Below, one piece after another: positions 14,529-23,033 of a DNA stretch of 34,646 bases. The translations under genes were made by a program, and so were the position numbers. Within the stretch, counting starts at the first letter, position 1, and each line of letters opens with the position of its first letter. The notes under the pieces are model-generated. The model searched no databases, was not told the origin of the DNA, and was given only the letters and a program-made list of their open reading frames with translations. Origin of the DNA: Rhodoferax sp. (lineage in GTDB: Bacteria; Pseudomonadota; Gammaproteobacteria; Burkholderiales; Burkholderiaceae_C); the NCBI GenBank assembly GCA_021738345.1, contig JAIPCE010000016.1, positions 1 to 34,646 of the forward strand. The letters are read 5' to 3'.

Positions 14529-15386
14529 ATGTCTGTACTCATTGGCTGGGGCATTATTCTGGTATGCGTGTTTGGCGTGTACATCTTCCACGGTGGCAAC
14601 ATCATGGTGGTGCTGAAGGCTTTGCCGTTTGAATTGATCACTATTGGTGGCGCTACCGTGGGCGCGTTCCTGGCCAACAACCAGAGCAAGGTGGTCAAGG
14701 CCACCATGAAAGGCCTGGGGTCGTGCTTCAAGGGCAGCAAGTACACCAAAGCCCGCTACATGGAGCTCATGGCGCTCATGTACGACATTTTGCAGAAAGC
14801 GCGCAAAGAAGGCCTGATGGCGATCGAAAAAGACGTCGAAGAACCCCACGAATCGGCCCTGTTCAAAAAATATCCGGCGGTGGGCTCGGATCACCACGTC
14901 GTCGAGTTCATTACGGATTACCTGCGGATGATGGTTTCGGGCAATTTGAATGCCCATGAAATCGAATCGCTGATGGACAGCGAGATCGAAACCCACCACC
15001 ACGAAGAACACGCTGCCGTGGCGGCCCTGCAACGGGTGGCGGGCGGACTGCCGGCCTTCGGCATTGTGGCGGCGGTGCTGGGCGTGGTAAACACCATGGG
15101 ATCGGTGGGCCAACCCCCGGCAGTGCTGGGCGGCATGATTGGCTCGGCCCTGGTGGGAACATTCTTGGGGATTTTGTTGGCCTACGCTTTTGCCGAGCCG
15201 CTTGCCGGCGTGCTTGAACAAAAAGTAGAAGAGGCGGGCAAAGAGCTGCAGTGCATCAAGACCACACTCTTGGCCAGCATGCAGGGTTACAACCCCTCTA
15301 CTGCCATCGAGTTTGGCCGCAAGGTGCTGTATTCCACCGAGCGACCCACGTTCATTGAACTCGAAGCCTATGTCAAGCGCAAATAG
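14529..15386 (+). CDS. motA: MotA, flagellar stator proton-channel subunit
   Basis: 285 residues, standard for MotA. N-terminal TM segments (IGWGIILVCVFGVYIFHGG; LITIGGATVGAFLANN), the cytoplasmic loop with charged residues that contact FliG (KARYMELMALMYDILQKARKEG), and C-terminal TM segments (AFGIVAAVLGVVNTMGSV; GGMIGSALVGTFLGILLAYAFAEPL). With MotB it forms the inner-membrane stator that converts ion flow into torque. The ribosome-binding site is poor. motB follows 27 bases downstream. Confidence 0.97.
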   Translation: MSVLIGWGIILVCVFGVYIFHGGNIMVVLKALPFELITIGGATVGAFLANNQSKVVKATMKGLGSCFKGSKYTKARYMELMALMYDILQKARKEGLMAIEKDVEEPHESALFKKYPAVGSDHHVVEFITDYLRMMVSGNLNAHEIESLMDSEIETHHHEEHAAVAALQRVAGGLPAFGIVAAVLGVVNTMGSVGQPPAVLGGMIGSALVGTFLGILLAYAFAEPLAGVLEQKVEEAGKELQCIKTTLLASMQGYNPSTAIEFGRKVLYSTERPTFIELEAYVKRK

Positions 15387-15413
15387 GCGCGTGCGGCCCA
15401 AGGGCAGTTAACC

Positions 15414-16358
15414 ATGGCGGGGGACGCGAAAAAACTCCAGCCCATCATCATCAAGCGGATCAAGAAGGGCGGCCATGTAGCACACGGGGGCGCCTGGAAA
15501 ATCGCCTACGCCGACTTTGTCACTGCGATGATGGCGTTTTTTTTGCTCATGTGGTTGCTCGGCAGCACGACCGAAGGGGATAAAAAGGGGCTTTCAGATT
15601 ATTTCTCGTCACCGCTCAAGGTGGCCATGCAAGGCGGCTCGGGTGCCGGTGCCAGCAACAGTGTCATTACCGGGGGGGGCAGTGACCTGACCCAGTCCGC
15701 TGGGCAGGCGCGGCGCGGCGATGGTAACGACAAAACCGCCAAAAAGATGTCCGGCGACAAATTGAAGGCCGAAGTCGCCCGGCGCGATGCCCAGTTGCTT
15801 GCAGCACTGAGCGCAAAGATTGCGGCGGCCATTGCCAGCAATCCAAAAATGTCCGAGTTCAGCTCGCAAATCCGCCTCGAAATCACGCCCGACGGGCTGC
15901 AAATCCAGATCGTAGATGACCAGCGCCGCCCCATGTTTGATAGTGGCAGCGCGGCCGTCAAACCCTATATGCGCGACATCCTGCGAGAAATCGGTGTAGC
16001 ACTTCTCGACGTCGAAAACAAGATCAGTCTCGACGGGCACACCGACCGGTCTTCGTATGCCAATGCGGCCCGCGGGTATAGCAATTGGGAATTGTCTGCC
16101 GACCGCGCCAACTCGTCCCGGCGCGAACTCGCTGCGGCCGGCATGCCCGAAGAAAAACTGGCGCGCGTAGTGGGCATGGCATCGAGTCTGCTGCTCGAAC
16201 CCGAAAACCCCTTGAGCCCGAGCAACCGGCGCATCAGTATTTTGGTCATGACCAAAGATGCCGAAGAGCGGCTGCTAGGCGGCAACAAAATCCCGGTAGA
16301 ACTCGAAGCCGAACCGGCACCGGCGCCCCCGCCAAACACGCCGCAAGCAAGGCAATAA
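15414..16358 (+). CDS. motB: MotB, stator subunit with peptidoglycan-binding domain
   Basis: 314 residues. The single TM helix near residues 28-50 (WKIAYADFVTAMMAFFLLMWLL) carries the proton-accepting Asp34. A plug/linker region follows and then an OmpA-like peptidoglycan-binding domain from about residue 165 (LQIQIVDDQRRPMFDSGSA; ISLDGHTDRSSY; LSADRANSSRRELAAAGMP; NRRISILVM). The Pro/Ala-rich tail is dispensable in appearance. It anchors MotA to the wall. The TAA is followed by 91 bases of AT-richer sequence before cheY in which I see no clear promoter consensus. Confidence 0.97.
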   Translation: MAGDAKKLQPIIIKRIKKGGHVAHGGAWKIAYADFVTAMMAFFLLMWLLGSTTEGDKKGLSDYFSSPLKVAMQGGSGAGASNSVITGGGSDLTQSAGQARRGDGNDKTAKKMSGDKLKAEVARRDAQLLAALSAKIAAAIASNPKMSEFSSQIRLEITPDGLQIQIVDDQRRPMFDSGSAAVKPYMRDILREIGVALLDVENKISLDGHTDRSSYANAARGYSNWELSADRANSSRRELAAAGMPEEKLARVVGMASSLLLEPENPLSPSNRRISILVMTKDAEERLLGGNKIPVELEAEPAPAPPPNTPQARQ

Positions 16359-16449
16359 AACAGACCATCAGAAATTTCCGCTTCTCTAAGGGTGCGAAAA
16401 TTAGGTCATACTCACAAATATACGAAAATTGCCCCGGAAAGGGTTATCC

Positions 16450-16839
16450 ATGGCCAAAGAATTGCGTTTTTTAATCGTTGATGATTTCTCCACCATGCGC
16501 AGGATCGTGCGCAACTTGCTGAAAGAAAGCGGTTATGCCGACGCCGACGAAGCCGAAGATGGCGTGATCGCCCTGCAAAAACTTCGCAATGCGAGCTTTG
16601 ACTTTGTGGTCAGCGACATCAACATGCCCAATATGAACGGGTTCCAGTTGCTGATGGAAATCAAGAAGGACGAAAAACTCAAGCACATTCCGGTCCTGAT
16701 GGTCACTGCCGAGGCCCGCAAGGAAGACATCGTCATGGCAGCCCAGCAGGGCGCGTCCGGCTACATTGTCAAACCCTTCACCAAGGCCACACTCGAAGAC
16801 AAGGTCAACCATATTCTCACCAAATTGGGACTCAAGTAA
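16450..16839 (+). CDS. cheY: CheY, chemotaxis response regulator
   Basis: 129 residues, a single receiver domain. Phospho-acceptor Asp56 ([14 protein letters not shown]), acidic pair Asp11/Asp12 ([13 protein letters not shown]), Thr86 (PVLMVTAEA) and Lys108 (GYIVKPF) are all present. Phospho-CheY binds FliM/FliN and switches rotation. The track start at 16429 adds MPRKGLS; the ATG at 16450 is chosen because the protein then starts [12 protein letters not shown], the usual CheY opening. It is paired with its phosphatase gene cheZ, 2 bases downstream of the stop. The kinase and receptor genes are not in this window. Confidence 0.97.
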   Translation: MAKELRFLIVDDFSTMRRIVRNLLKESGYADADEAEDGVIALQKLRNASFDFVVSDINMPNMNGFQLLMEIKKDEKLKHIPVLMVTAEARKEDIVMAAQQGASGYIVKPFTKATLEDKVNHILTKLGLK

Positions 16840-16841
16840 AT

Positions 16842-17504
16842 ATGTGTGCCGATTCCTCGCTTGCCACAGACCCCGCGTCTACACCCACTGCGTCCACGGT
16901 TACCAGCGCAGAGGTCCATCAACAGCTCGGCGCCCTCACCCGGCAACTCCATGACTCCCTGAATGGTCTGGGCCTGACCGAAAAAGTCAAAGACTGGGCC
17001 GGTGAGCTGCCCGATGCCAAGAGCCGGCTCTCGTATATTGCCCGACTGACCGGGGAGGCCGCAGAAAAAGTGCTCAACCAGGTCGATCAGGCCAAGGCGC
17101 AGCACGACCACATTGCCGCCGAAGTACGACGCATTGGTGCACTGATGGTCGAGGACCCGATGGCTGCGGTCGCCCAGGGTCATGTCATGAATTTTGTACA
17201 TGACATCGAACAGACCAGTAAGAAAGTGGATGCGCACCTGACCGAGATCATGATGGCGCAAGACTTTCATGACCTCACTGGCCAGGTCATTGCCAAAGTC
17301 GTGAACCTCGCCGCAACCATTGAAGAGCAATTGGTGCTGCTATTGATTCAAACCGCCCCGCCTGACACGACTGTCAAGGCACCCACTCCCCATGCCCCCT
17401 ACGTGCCCGCGCTCGAGGGCCCGGCCGTCAATCCAGAAACTAATCCGGATGTGGTGGCAAATCAGTCGCAGGTCGACGACCTGTTGGCCAGCCTCGGTTT
17501 TTGA
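16842..17504 (+). CDS. cheZ: CheZ, CheY-phosphate phosphatase
   Basis: 220 residues, typical CheZ length. The catalytic helix contains QDFHDLTGQVIAKVV, which includes the conserved Gln of the active site, and the extreme C-terminus QVDDLLASLGF is the CheY-binding peptide, joined by a Pro-rich flexible linker (residues about 170-205). It dephosphorylates CheY-P to reset the motor signal. The start is 2 bases after the cheY stop with no clear SD, so it is probably translated by coupling. Confidence 0.95.
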   Translation: MCADSSLATDPASTPTASTVTSAEVHQQLGALTRQLHDSLNGLGLTEKVKDWAGELPDAKSRLSYIARLTGEAAEKVLNQVDQAKAQHDHIAAEVRRIGALMVEDPMAAVAQGHVMNFVHDIEQTSKKVDAHLTEIMMAQDFHDLTGQVIAKVVNLAATIEEQLVLLLIQTAPPDTTVKAPTPHAPYVPALEGPAVNPETNPDVVANQSQVDDLLASLGF

Positions 17505-17509
17505 GTCGC

Positions 17510-17553
17510 TTCGCCGCAACTCGGATCTGCGGCGAATAGGGCGGAATCCGCCC
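17510..17553. other. Two consecutive hairpins after cheZ
   Basis: TTCGCCGCA-9 bases-TGCGGCGAA (17510-17536) and GGGCGG-AAT-CCGCCC (17539-17553). Both are G/C-rich perfect stems, but no T-run follows, so they are at most weak or Rho-assisted terminators, or mRNA-stabilising structures between cheZ and flhB. Confidence 0.55.
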
Positions 17554-17591
17554 CGCTTATCGCCCTTTAGTTTGGCGCAGTGGTCGCGACA

Positions 17592-17621
17592 ATGGTAGTG
17601 AACTCTAGAGTCCCCTACCAT
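17592..17621. promoter_or_regulatory. Concentric 30-bp dyad covering the flhB start codon
   Basis: ATGGTAG (17592-17598) and CTACCAT (17615-17621) flank a central palindrome ACTCTAGAGT (17602-17611) with one common axis; 26 of 30 bases are in symmetric pairs. The right arm contains the A and T of the flhB ATG. In RNA this would be a hairpin hiding the start codon; in DNA a large operator. No purine-rich SD is visible before flhB. Confidence 0.6.
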
Positions 17622-18774
17622 GGAACAAGGCAGTCAAGATCGCAACCTACCCGCCTCTGAGCGCAAATTACGCAAGGCGCGCGAAGACGGGCAAGTCGGC
17701 CGCTCGGAAGACCTATCGCACCTGGCGGTATTGGGTACCGGTGCCGTTGCCGTGCTGGTGCTGGCCCCGGTGCTTTTTGAGCAACTCAAACAAGACCTGA
17801 GCCGCCAATTGTCGTTCGACGCGAGCACCGTGCAACAGACCGGCAACATGGTCACGCGCCTGGGCGAGGCCACCAGCATTGGCCTGGCCGGATGCGTTGC
17901 CTTTGCGGCACTGGTGATTTCGGCAGCCATCGCGGCAGCCGTGGGTTCGGGCGGCTGGGTCAATAGTCTCAAGCCCCTGATGCCGGACCTGAGTCGCCTC
18001 AACCCCCTGTCAGGATTTGGAAACCTGTTTAGCAAGAAAAAAATGATCTCGGTGGCCAAGATGTCGCTTTTGACTGCCATTCTGACAACCATCGCAACGC
18101 TGTACCTTAGCGCCGGCCTGCAAACGGTGGCTGCCACGGTGCTACAACCCTCTAGCGCCGCCATTGCCCACTTGACCCAATGGCTGACCAAGGGGCTGGG
18201 CTTGATGCTGCTGGTGATATTGCTGGCGGCAATGGTTGACGTCCCGCTGCAAATGTTCCTGCACAAAGGTGAACTCAAGATGTCACACCAGGAAGTCAAG
18301 GAAGAGGGCAAGGAGTCGGACGGCAACCCGCAGATCAAAAGCAAAATTCGCCAGAAGCAACGCGAAATTGCCCAGAAAAATAGTGTCAATGCCGTTCCCA
18401 AGGCCGACTTTGTGGTGATGAACCCGACCCACTTTGCGGTCGCCATTCGCTACGACGAGGCCACCATGGGTGCGCCACAGGTCATCTCCAAGGGTGCCGA
18501 CCTGCTGGCCCTGAAAATTCGGGATGTTGCCAAACAACATGCCATTCCCGTACTGCAGTCGCCCATGCTGGCGCGTGCCTTGTATGCCAACGCGGAACTG
18601 AACCAGGACATTCCTGCGACTTTGTTTACGGCTGTCGCCCAAGTGCTGGCCTATGTCTATCGCCTGCGCGCCGCGCTACGGGGCGCGGGCCCCATGCCCG
18701 GCGAGGTACCACAGCCCTTGGTGCCCCCAGAACTCGATCCGCTTTCTAGAACGCTGAAGGCGAGCACACCATGA
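17620..18774 (+). CDS. flhB: FlhB, export-gate substrate-specificity switch
   Basis: 384 residues. Four hydrophobic segments (about residues 35-55, 85-110, 145-175, 190-212) lead to a cytoplasmic domain with the autocleavage motif NPTH at residues 268-271. The N-terminal tail (ASERKLRKAREDGQVGRSEDL) is typical. FlhB sits in the type III export gate and switches export from rod/hook to filament substrates after cleavage. The start codon lies within the 30-bp dyad. The stop overlaps the flhA start by 4 bases (ATGA). Confidence 0.97.
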   Translation: MEQGSQDRNLPASERKLRKAREDGQVGRSEDLSHLAVLGTGAVAVLVLAPVLFEQLKQDLSRQLSFDASTVQQTGNMVTRLGEATSIGLAGCVAFAALVISAAIAAAVGSGGWVNSLKPLMPDLSRLNPLSGFGNLFSKKKMISVAKMSLLTAILTTIATLYLSAGLQTVAATVLQPSSAAIAHLTQWLTKGLGLMLLVILLAAMVDVPLQMFLHKGELKMSHQEVKEEGKESDGNPQIKSKIRQKQREIAQKNSVNAVPKADFVVMNPTHFAVAIRYDEATMGAPQVISKGADLLALKIRDVAKQHAIPVLQSPMLARALYANAELNQDIPATLFTAVAQVLAYVYRLRAALRGAGPMPGEVPQPLVPPELDPLSRTLKASTP

Positions 18775-20852
18775 ACGCCCAACTGAAATCCTTGCAGCTG
18801 TGGTACGCCTCCAACGCCAATGTGGTGCAGGGCGCGGCCGCACCCATGCTGGTGGTGGCCATCTTGGCGATGATGGTCTTGCCGCTGCCCCCGCTGTTGC
18901 TCGATGCCTTCTTTACTATCAACATTGCGGTGGCCCTGATGGTCATGATGGTGGCTGCCTATATGGTGCGGCCCTTGGACTTTGCCGCGTTTCCCTCAGT
19001 CTTGCTGCTGACCACCCTGATGCGCCTGTCGCTCAACGTGGCATCGACCCGGGTCGTGCTGCTGGAAGGGCATACCGGGCCGGGCTCGGCCGGTGCCGTG
19101 ATTGAGGCCTTTGGGCACTTCCTGATCGGTGGCAATTTTGCCGTGGGTTTGATAGTGTTTGCGATTTTGGTGGTGATCAACTTTGTCGTGGTAACCAAGG
19201 GTTCGGAGCGGATTGCCGAGGTCTCCGCCCGCTTTACCCTGGACGCCATGCCTGGCAAGCAAATGGCGGTCGACGCCGATTTGAACGCTGGTTTGATTGA
19301 CGAAAAAGAAGCCAAGCGCCGCCGCGCCGAGGTGGGCGAAGAAGCCGAGTTTTTTGGCTCCATGGACGGTGCCTCCAAATTTGTACGCGGCGATGCGGTG
19401 GCTGGTATTCTGATTTTGCTGATCAACATTTTTGGTGGCTTTGCGATTGGCATCTTGCAGCACGACCTGACTGCCTCACAGGCGGCCAACACCTACATTT
19501 TGCTGGCCGTCGGCGACGCCCTGGTGGCCCAGATACCGGGCTTGCTGATTTCGGTGGCCGCTGCCATGGTGGTGTCGCGCGTGGGCAAAGATGACGACAT
19601 CGGCAAGCAGATCGTCGGGCAAATGTTTGTCTCGCCCCGGGTGCTGGGCATTACCGCCGTCATCATGTTCATCTTGGGCGTCATCCCCAACATGCCGCAC
19701 TTCGTGTTTCTGTCGATTGCAGCGGTACTGGCCTACGGCGCCTGGATGTTGGCACACAAACCACCGCCAGAAGAGGCGCAAACCCTGGTGCCGCCACCCG
19801 CCGCTGATACCGAGGCCTCGTGGGACGACCTGCAGCCAGTCGACCAATTGGGACTGGAGCTGGGCTACCGCCTGATCGCGCTGGTCGACAAGAACCGCCA
19901 GGGTGACTTGCTGACGCGTATCAAGGGCGTGCGGCGCAAATTTGCCCAGGAAGTGGGCTTTCTGCCACCTGCCGTTCATGTGCGTGACAACCTTGAGCTC
20001 AAACCCAGCGGCTACCGCATCACCCTGCGGGGCGTGATTGTGGGCGAAGGCGAGGCGTTTCCGGGCATGCATCTGGCCATCAACCCCGGCGGCATCACGA
20101 CCCCGCTGATTGGCACCCCGACCACCGACCCAGCCTTTGGGCTACCGGCGCACTGGATCGACGAGCGGCAAAAGGAAGCGGCGCAAATGGCCGGATTTAC
20201 CGTGGTTGATTCCGAGACTGTCATGGCCACACATTTGTCACACTTGATGCAGGTCCAAGCCTCCAAATTACTAAGCCGAACCGAAACCCAACAACTCGTG
20301 GAGCATGTTGCCAAACTGGCTCCCAAACTGATTGAAGAAGTCGTACCCAAGATGGTCTCTATCGCAGTTTTCCAAAAAGTGCTGCAGTTGCTGCTAGACG
20401 AAGCGGTCCACATCCGTGACATTCGCACCATCATCGAATCGATCGCAGAGCATGCACTCACCACCACCGACCCGGTCGAGCTGGCCCGGCGCGTGCGCGT
20501 GGCACTGTCGCCCGCGATCGTGCAGCAAATTTATGGCCCGACACGCGAACTCAACGTCATCGCCATCGACCCCGGTCTGGAGCGGCTGCTGGTTCAGGCG
20601 CTGGGCAATTCCGCCGGACCGGCGCTTGACCCAGGTGTAGCCGACATGCTGACGCGCACCGCCGCCGAAACCGCCATGAAACAGGAAGAAGTGGGCTTGC
20701 CCGCGTGTCTGCTGGTTCCTGACCAGATTCGTGGCTCCATTGCCCGCCTGCTGCGGCGCGTGGCACCCCGTCTGCAGGTGCTGTCGCACAGCGAAATACC
20801 TGACACCCATACGATCCGCATTGGTCCGATTCTGAGAGGCGCATTACCATGA
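18771..20852 (+). CDS. flhA: FlhA, flagellar type III export-gate protein
   Basis: 693 residues, standard FlhA length. N-terminal half is membrane-embedded (VVAILAMMVLPLPPLLLDAFFTINIAVALMVMM...), including the FHIPEP-family signature region (RLSLNVASTRVVLLEG) and the conserved cytoplasmic loop DAMPGKQMAVDADLNAGLI. The soluble C-terminal domain from about residue 350 docks chaperone-substrate complexes. It forms the nonameric ring of the export gate. It overlaps flhB by 4 bases and flhF by 4 bases, so translation of the three genes is coupled. Confidence 0.98.
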   Translation: MNAQLKSLQLWYASNANVVQGAAAPMLVVAILAMMVLPLPPLLLDAFFTINIAVALMVMMVAAYMVRPLDFAAFPSVLLLTTLMRLSLNVASTRVVLLEGHTGPGSAGAVIEAFGHFLIGGNFAVGLIVFAILVVINFVVVTKGSERIAEVSARFTLDAMPGKQMAVDADLNAGLIDEKEAKRRRAEVGEEAEFFGSMDGASKFVRGDAVAGILILLINIFGGFAIGILQHDLTASQAANTYILLAVGDALVAQIPGLLISVAAAMVVSRVGKDDDIGKQIVGQMFVSPRVLGITAVIMFILGVIPNMPHFVFLSIAAVLAYGAWMLAHKPPPEEAQTLVPPPAADTEASWDDLQPVDQLGLELGYRLIALVDKNRQGDLLTRIKGVRRKFAQEVGFLPPAVHVRDNLELKPSGYRITLRGVIVGEGEAFPGMHLAINPGGITTPLIGTPTTDPAFGLPAHWIDERQKEAAQMAGFTVVDSETVMATHLSHLMQVQASKLLSRTETQQLVEHVAKLAPKLIEEVVPKMVSIAVFQKVLQLLLDEAVHIRDIRTIIESIAEHALTTTDPVELARRVRVALSPAIVQQIYGPTRELNVIAIDPGLERLLVQALGNSAGPALDPGVADMLTRTAAETAMKQEEVGLPACLLVPDQIRGSIARLLRRVAPRLQVLSHSEIPDTHTIRIGPILRGALP

Positions 20853-22267
20853 ACATCCAACGCTTTACCGCTGCGACATCCCGTGAAGCACTGGCCAAGG
20901 CACGCATGGCCTTTGGCGAGGGCACTCTGATCCTCTCGAATCGACCCACCGAACACGGCGTCGAGGTGGTCGCCACCGCCGAAGATTCGCTGGCCCAGCT
21001 CGACGAAGACATGGCCGTTGCCAGCGCCAAGACCGCCCCCCAGCCACGCCGCGAGGCACCACCTAGCTACAAAGACGTCGCGGGCAAGGTCGAGGACGAT
21101 GCCACGCAGCTCGCCATGAGCACACTGTCGTTTCAGGACTATGTGCGCGAGCGCATGCTGCGCAAGCGCAGCGAATCTGGCCAGTCGCCCGCGCAAGAGC
21201 GCAGCAACACCTTCACCAGCGAAGCGCCGCCCTTCAAGCCAACGCCTGCTGCGCCAAAGGCCGCCCAGATTGTGCGCAAGACAGCGGCAGCGCCTGCAGC
21301 AGCCGCTACTAGCGCATTGCCGCAGGGCATTGTGGAAGAACTCCACGCCATGAAGGAGATGATGGAGGACCGCTTCAACACCCTGACCTGGCTGGGTCAG
21401 GCCCGGCAAAACCCGATCCAGTCGAACATGATGCTTAAACTGATCCGTGCCGGCTACTCACCCACTTTGTCACGCACCATTCTGGAGCGTATGCCCGAAG
21501 ACATGGATGCCAATGCCTCAGGCCGCTGGGTCATTGACGTGCTGGAGCGCAACTTGCGCACCGACGCCGACAAACCCGCGCTCAAGGAAGAAGGCGGAAT
21601 TTTCGCCCTGATTGGCGCCACTGGTGTCGGCAAAACCACCACGGCAGCCAAGCTCGCAGGCCTGTGCGCAGGCGCCTATGGTGCCGCCAGTGTGGGGCTG
21701 ATTACCTTGGACACGTACCGGGTCGGTGCCCATGAGCAACTGCGCGCCTACGGCAAGATGCTTGGTGTGGTGGCACACCTGGCGCATGACCGGGCGGCGC
21801 TGCAAGACCTATTGGGACTGCTGTCGAACAAAAAAATGGTCCTGATCGACACCTCGGGCCTGGCCCCGCGCGATCCGCGCAAGCGCGAACTGCTTGAACT
21901 GCTGGACCTGCCCAACATCAAACGCCTGCTGGTGCTCAATTCCAGTGGCCATGGCGACACGCTCGACGATGTCATCAGTTCGTTCAAACAAAGCAGCGCC
22001 CAGCAAGTGATCTTCTCGAAGATTGACGAAGCCGTGAAACTGGGGCCGGCCATTGACGCAGCCATCCGTCACCAGCTCACCGTTCGCGGTGTCACCACCG
22101 GCCAACGCGTCCCCGAGGACTGGGAAGCTGCGGTCGCGCCCAAGCTCATTCGACAATCGCTGCAAAGTTCCACCCAGTCGGCCTACGACCCCAGCGCCAG
22201 CGAACTGGGATTCTTCTTCAGCCAGGCCGGCGGACAAAAGTCGGTCAGGGGGCATCTGGATGCTTGA
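20849..22267 (+). CDS. flhF: FlhF, SRP-type GTPase for flagellar placement
   Basis: 472 residues. A basic N-terminus (MNIQRFTAATSREALAKAR), a low-complexity linker (residues about 55-155), an N-domain and an SRP-like G-domain with P-loop GATGVGKT (residues 256-263), DTYRVGAHEQLRAY, IDTSGLAPRD and SKIDEAVKLG. The G3 motif reads DTSG rather than the commoner DTAG. FlhF targets the first flagellar components to the cell pole and is turned off by FlhG. The start overlaps flhA (ATGA) and the end overlaps flhG by 8 bases. Confidence 0.96.
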   Translation: MNIQRFTAATSREALAKARMAFGEGTLILSNRPTEHGVEVVATAEDSLAQLDEDMAVASAKTAPQPRREAPPSYKDVAGKVEDDATQLAMSTLSFQDYVRERMLRKRSESGQSPAQERSNTFTSEAPPFKPTPAAPKAAQIVRKTAAAPAAAATSALPQGIVEELHAMKEMMEDRFNTLTWLGQARQNPIQSNMMLKLIRAGYSPTLSRTILERMPEDMDANASGRWVIDVLERNLRTDADKPALKEEGGIFALIGATGVGKTTTAAKLAGLCAGAYGAASVGLITLDTYRVGAHEQLRAYGKMLGVVAHLAHDRAALQDLLGLLSNKKMVLIDTSGLAPRDPRKRELLELLDLPNIKRLLVLNSSGHGDTLDDVISSFKQSSAQQVIFSKIDEAVKLGPAIDAAIRHQLTVRGVTTGQRVPEDWEAAVAPKLIRQSLQSSTQSAYDPSASELGFFFSQAGGQKSVRGHLDA

Positions 22268-23033
22268 CTCCACGCTCAGCCAGGCAGACGGCTTGCTGGC
22301 GCTCTCCACCTCCCGTGCTGCACGCCTGCTGGCAATGGTGAGCCATGGCGATGAGCAAGCGGAGCTACCGCTGCTGTGGCGACTATGCTCGGTACTGACC
22401 GATTTTGGCTACCCCGTCACCGTGCTCGATGCCACCGTCTGTGAAGATGCGAGCAATCCGGGTCTGGAACAATCGCTCTCTAACGCGTGCTGGGTTGCCA
22501 CCGACAAGGTCGACGCACCGCACTGGTCCGTGCTGCCTGCAGGCATCGGCGTACAACAGCTTTGCCTCGGCCCGGCAGACCGCCTTGACAAGCTGCGCCG
22601 TCTGGGGCATCTGTTTCCGGCCGACGGTGTAGTCATCTTGTACTGCAACGCCGAATGGATGGTGTCCTTGCTGGCCGACACCGACACCGAACCCCTGCTG
22701 GTGGTCTCGGCCACGAAAACTTCGGTCATGAGCAGCTATCTGGCACTCAAGCGACTCCTGAAAAGAGGAAACATCGAGCCAACTATCGTAAACTTGGTGT
22801 CAGAATGGGGTGCCGGGGCGCTAAGTCTGGGCGAATGTGCAAGAAATTTCTTAGGATATGACGTGAAGCCAATCAAGATTGTGGCGCGCTCGGACGACAC
22901 ACCAGCCGGTGACGACCTGCAGCGCCTGGCCTTGCGCCTGCTTGAAAGCGCCGTTCCCCTGTCCAGTCGCGCAAGCTTATCCCTCGGGTTGGGTAGCCGT
23001 CCCGCCCTGCTCCGGGAGGCCAGGAGTCATTGA
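22260..23033 (+). CDS. flhG: FlhG/FleN-like protein lacking the P-loop
   Basis: 257 residues in the flhG slot between flhF and fliA. The MinD/ParA-like order of elements can be followed: RLLAMVSHGDEQAELPLLWRL where GKGGVGKT should be, FGYPVTVLDATV (normally LLLDADxG), PADGVVILYCNAEW, EPLLVVSATKTSVMSSYLALKRLL and PTIVNLV. The ATP-binding P-loop is therefore absent, and the switch Asp motif has lost its glycine. The N-terminus (LSQADGLLAL) is a possible remnant of the FlhF-activating DQAxxLR motif. The track start at 22053 is inside flhF; ATG 22260 has AGGGGG 8 bases upstream. Assignment is by context and residual pattern; no ATPase activity is expected. Confidence 0.75.
   Translation: MLDSTLSQADGLLALSTSRAARLLAMVSHGDEQAELPLLWRLCSVLTDFGYPVTVLDATVCEDASNPGLEQSLSNACWVATDKVDAPHWSVLPAGIGVQQLCLGPADRLDKLRRLGHLFPADGVVILYCNAEWMVSLLADTDTEPLLVVSATKTSVMSSYLALKRLLKRGNIEPTIVNLVSEWGAGALSLGECARNFLGYDVKPIKIVARSDDTPAGDDLQRLALRLLESAVPLSSRASLSLGLGSRPALLREARSH

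Noticed and set aside
17564-17598. Sigma-28 promoter before flhB (TTTAGTTT-N11-CGCGACAA)
   Set aside because: The -35 is acceptable, but the -10 lacks the CCGAT core, and flhB is a class II gene in known cascades.
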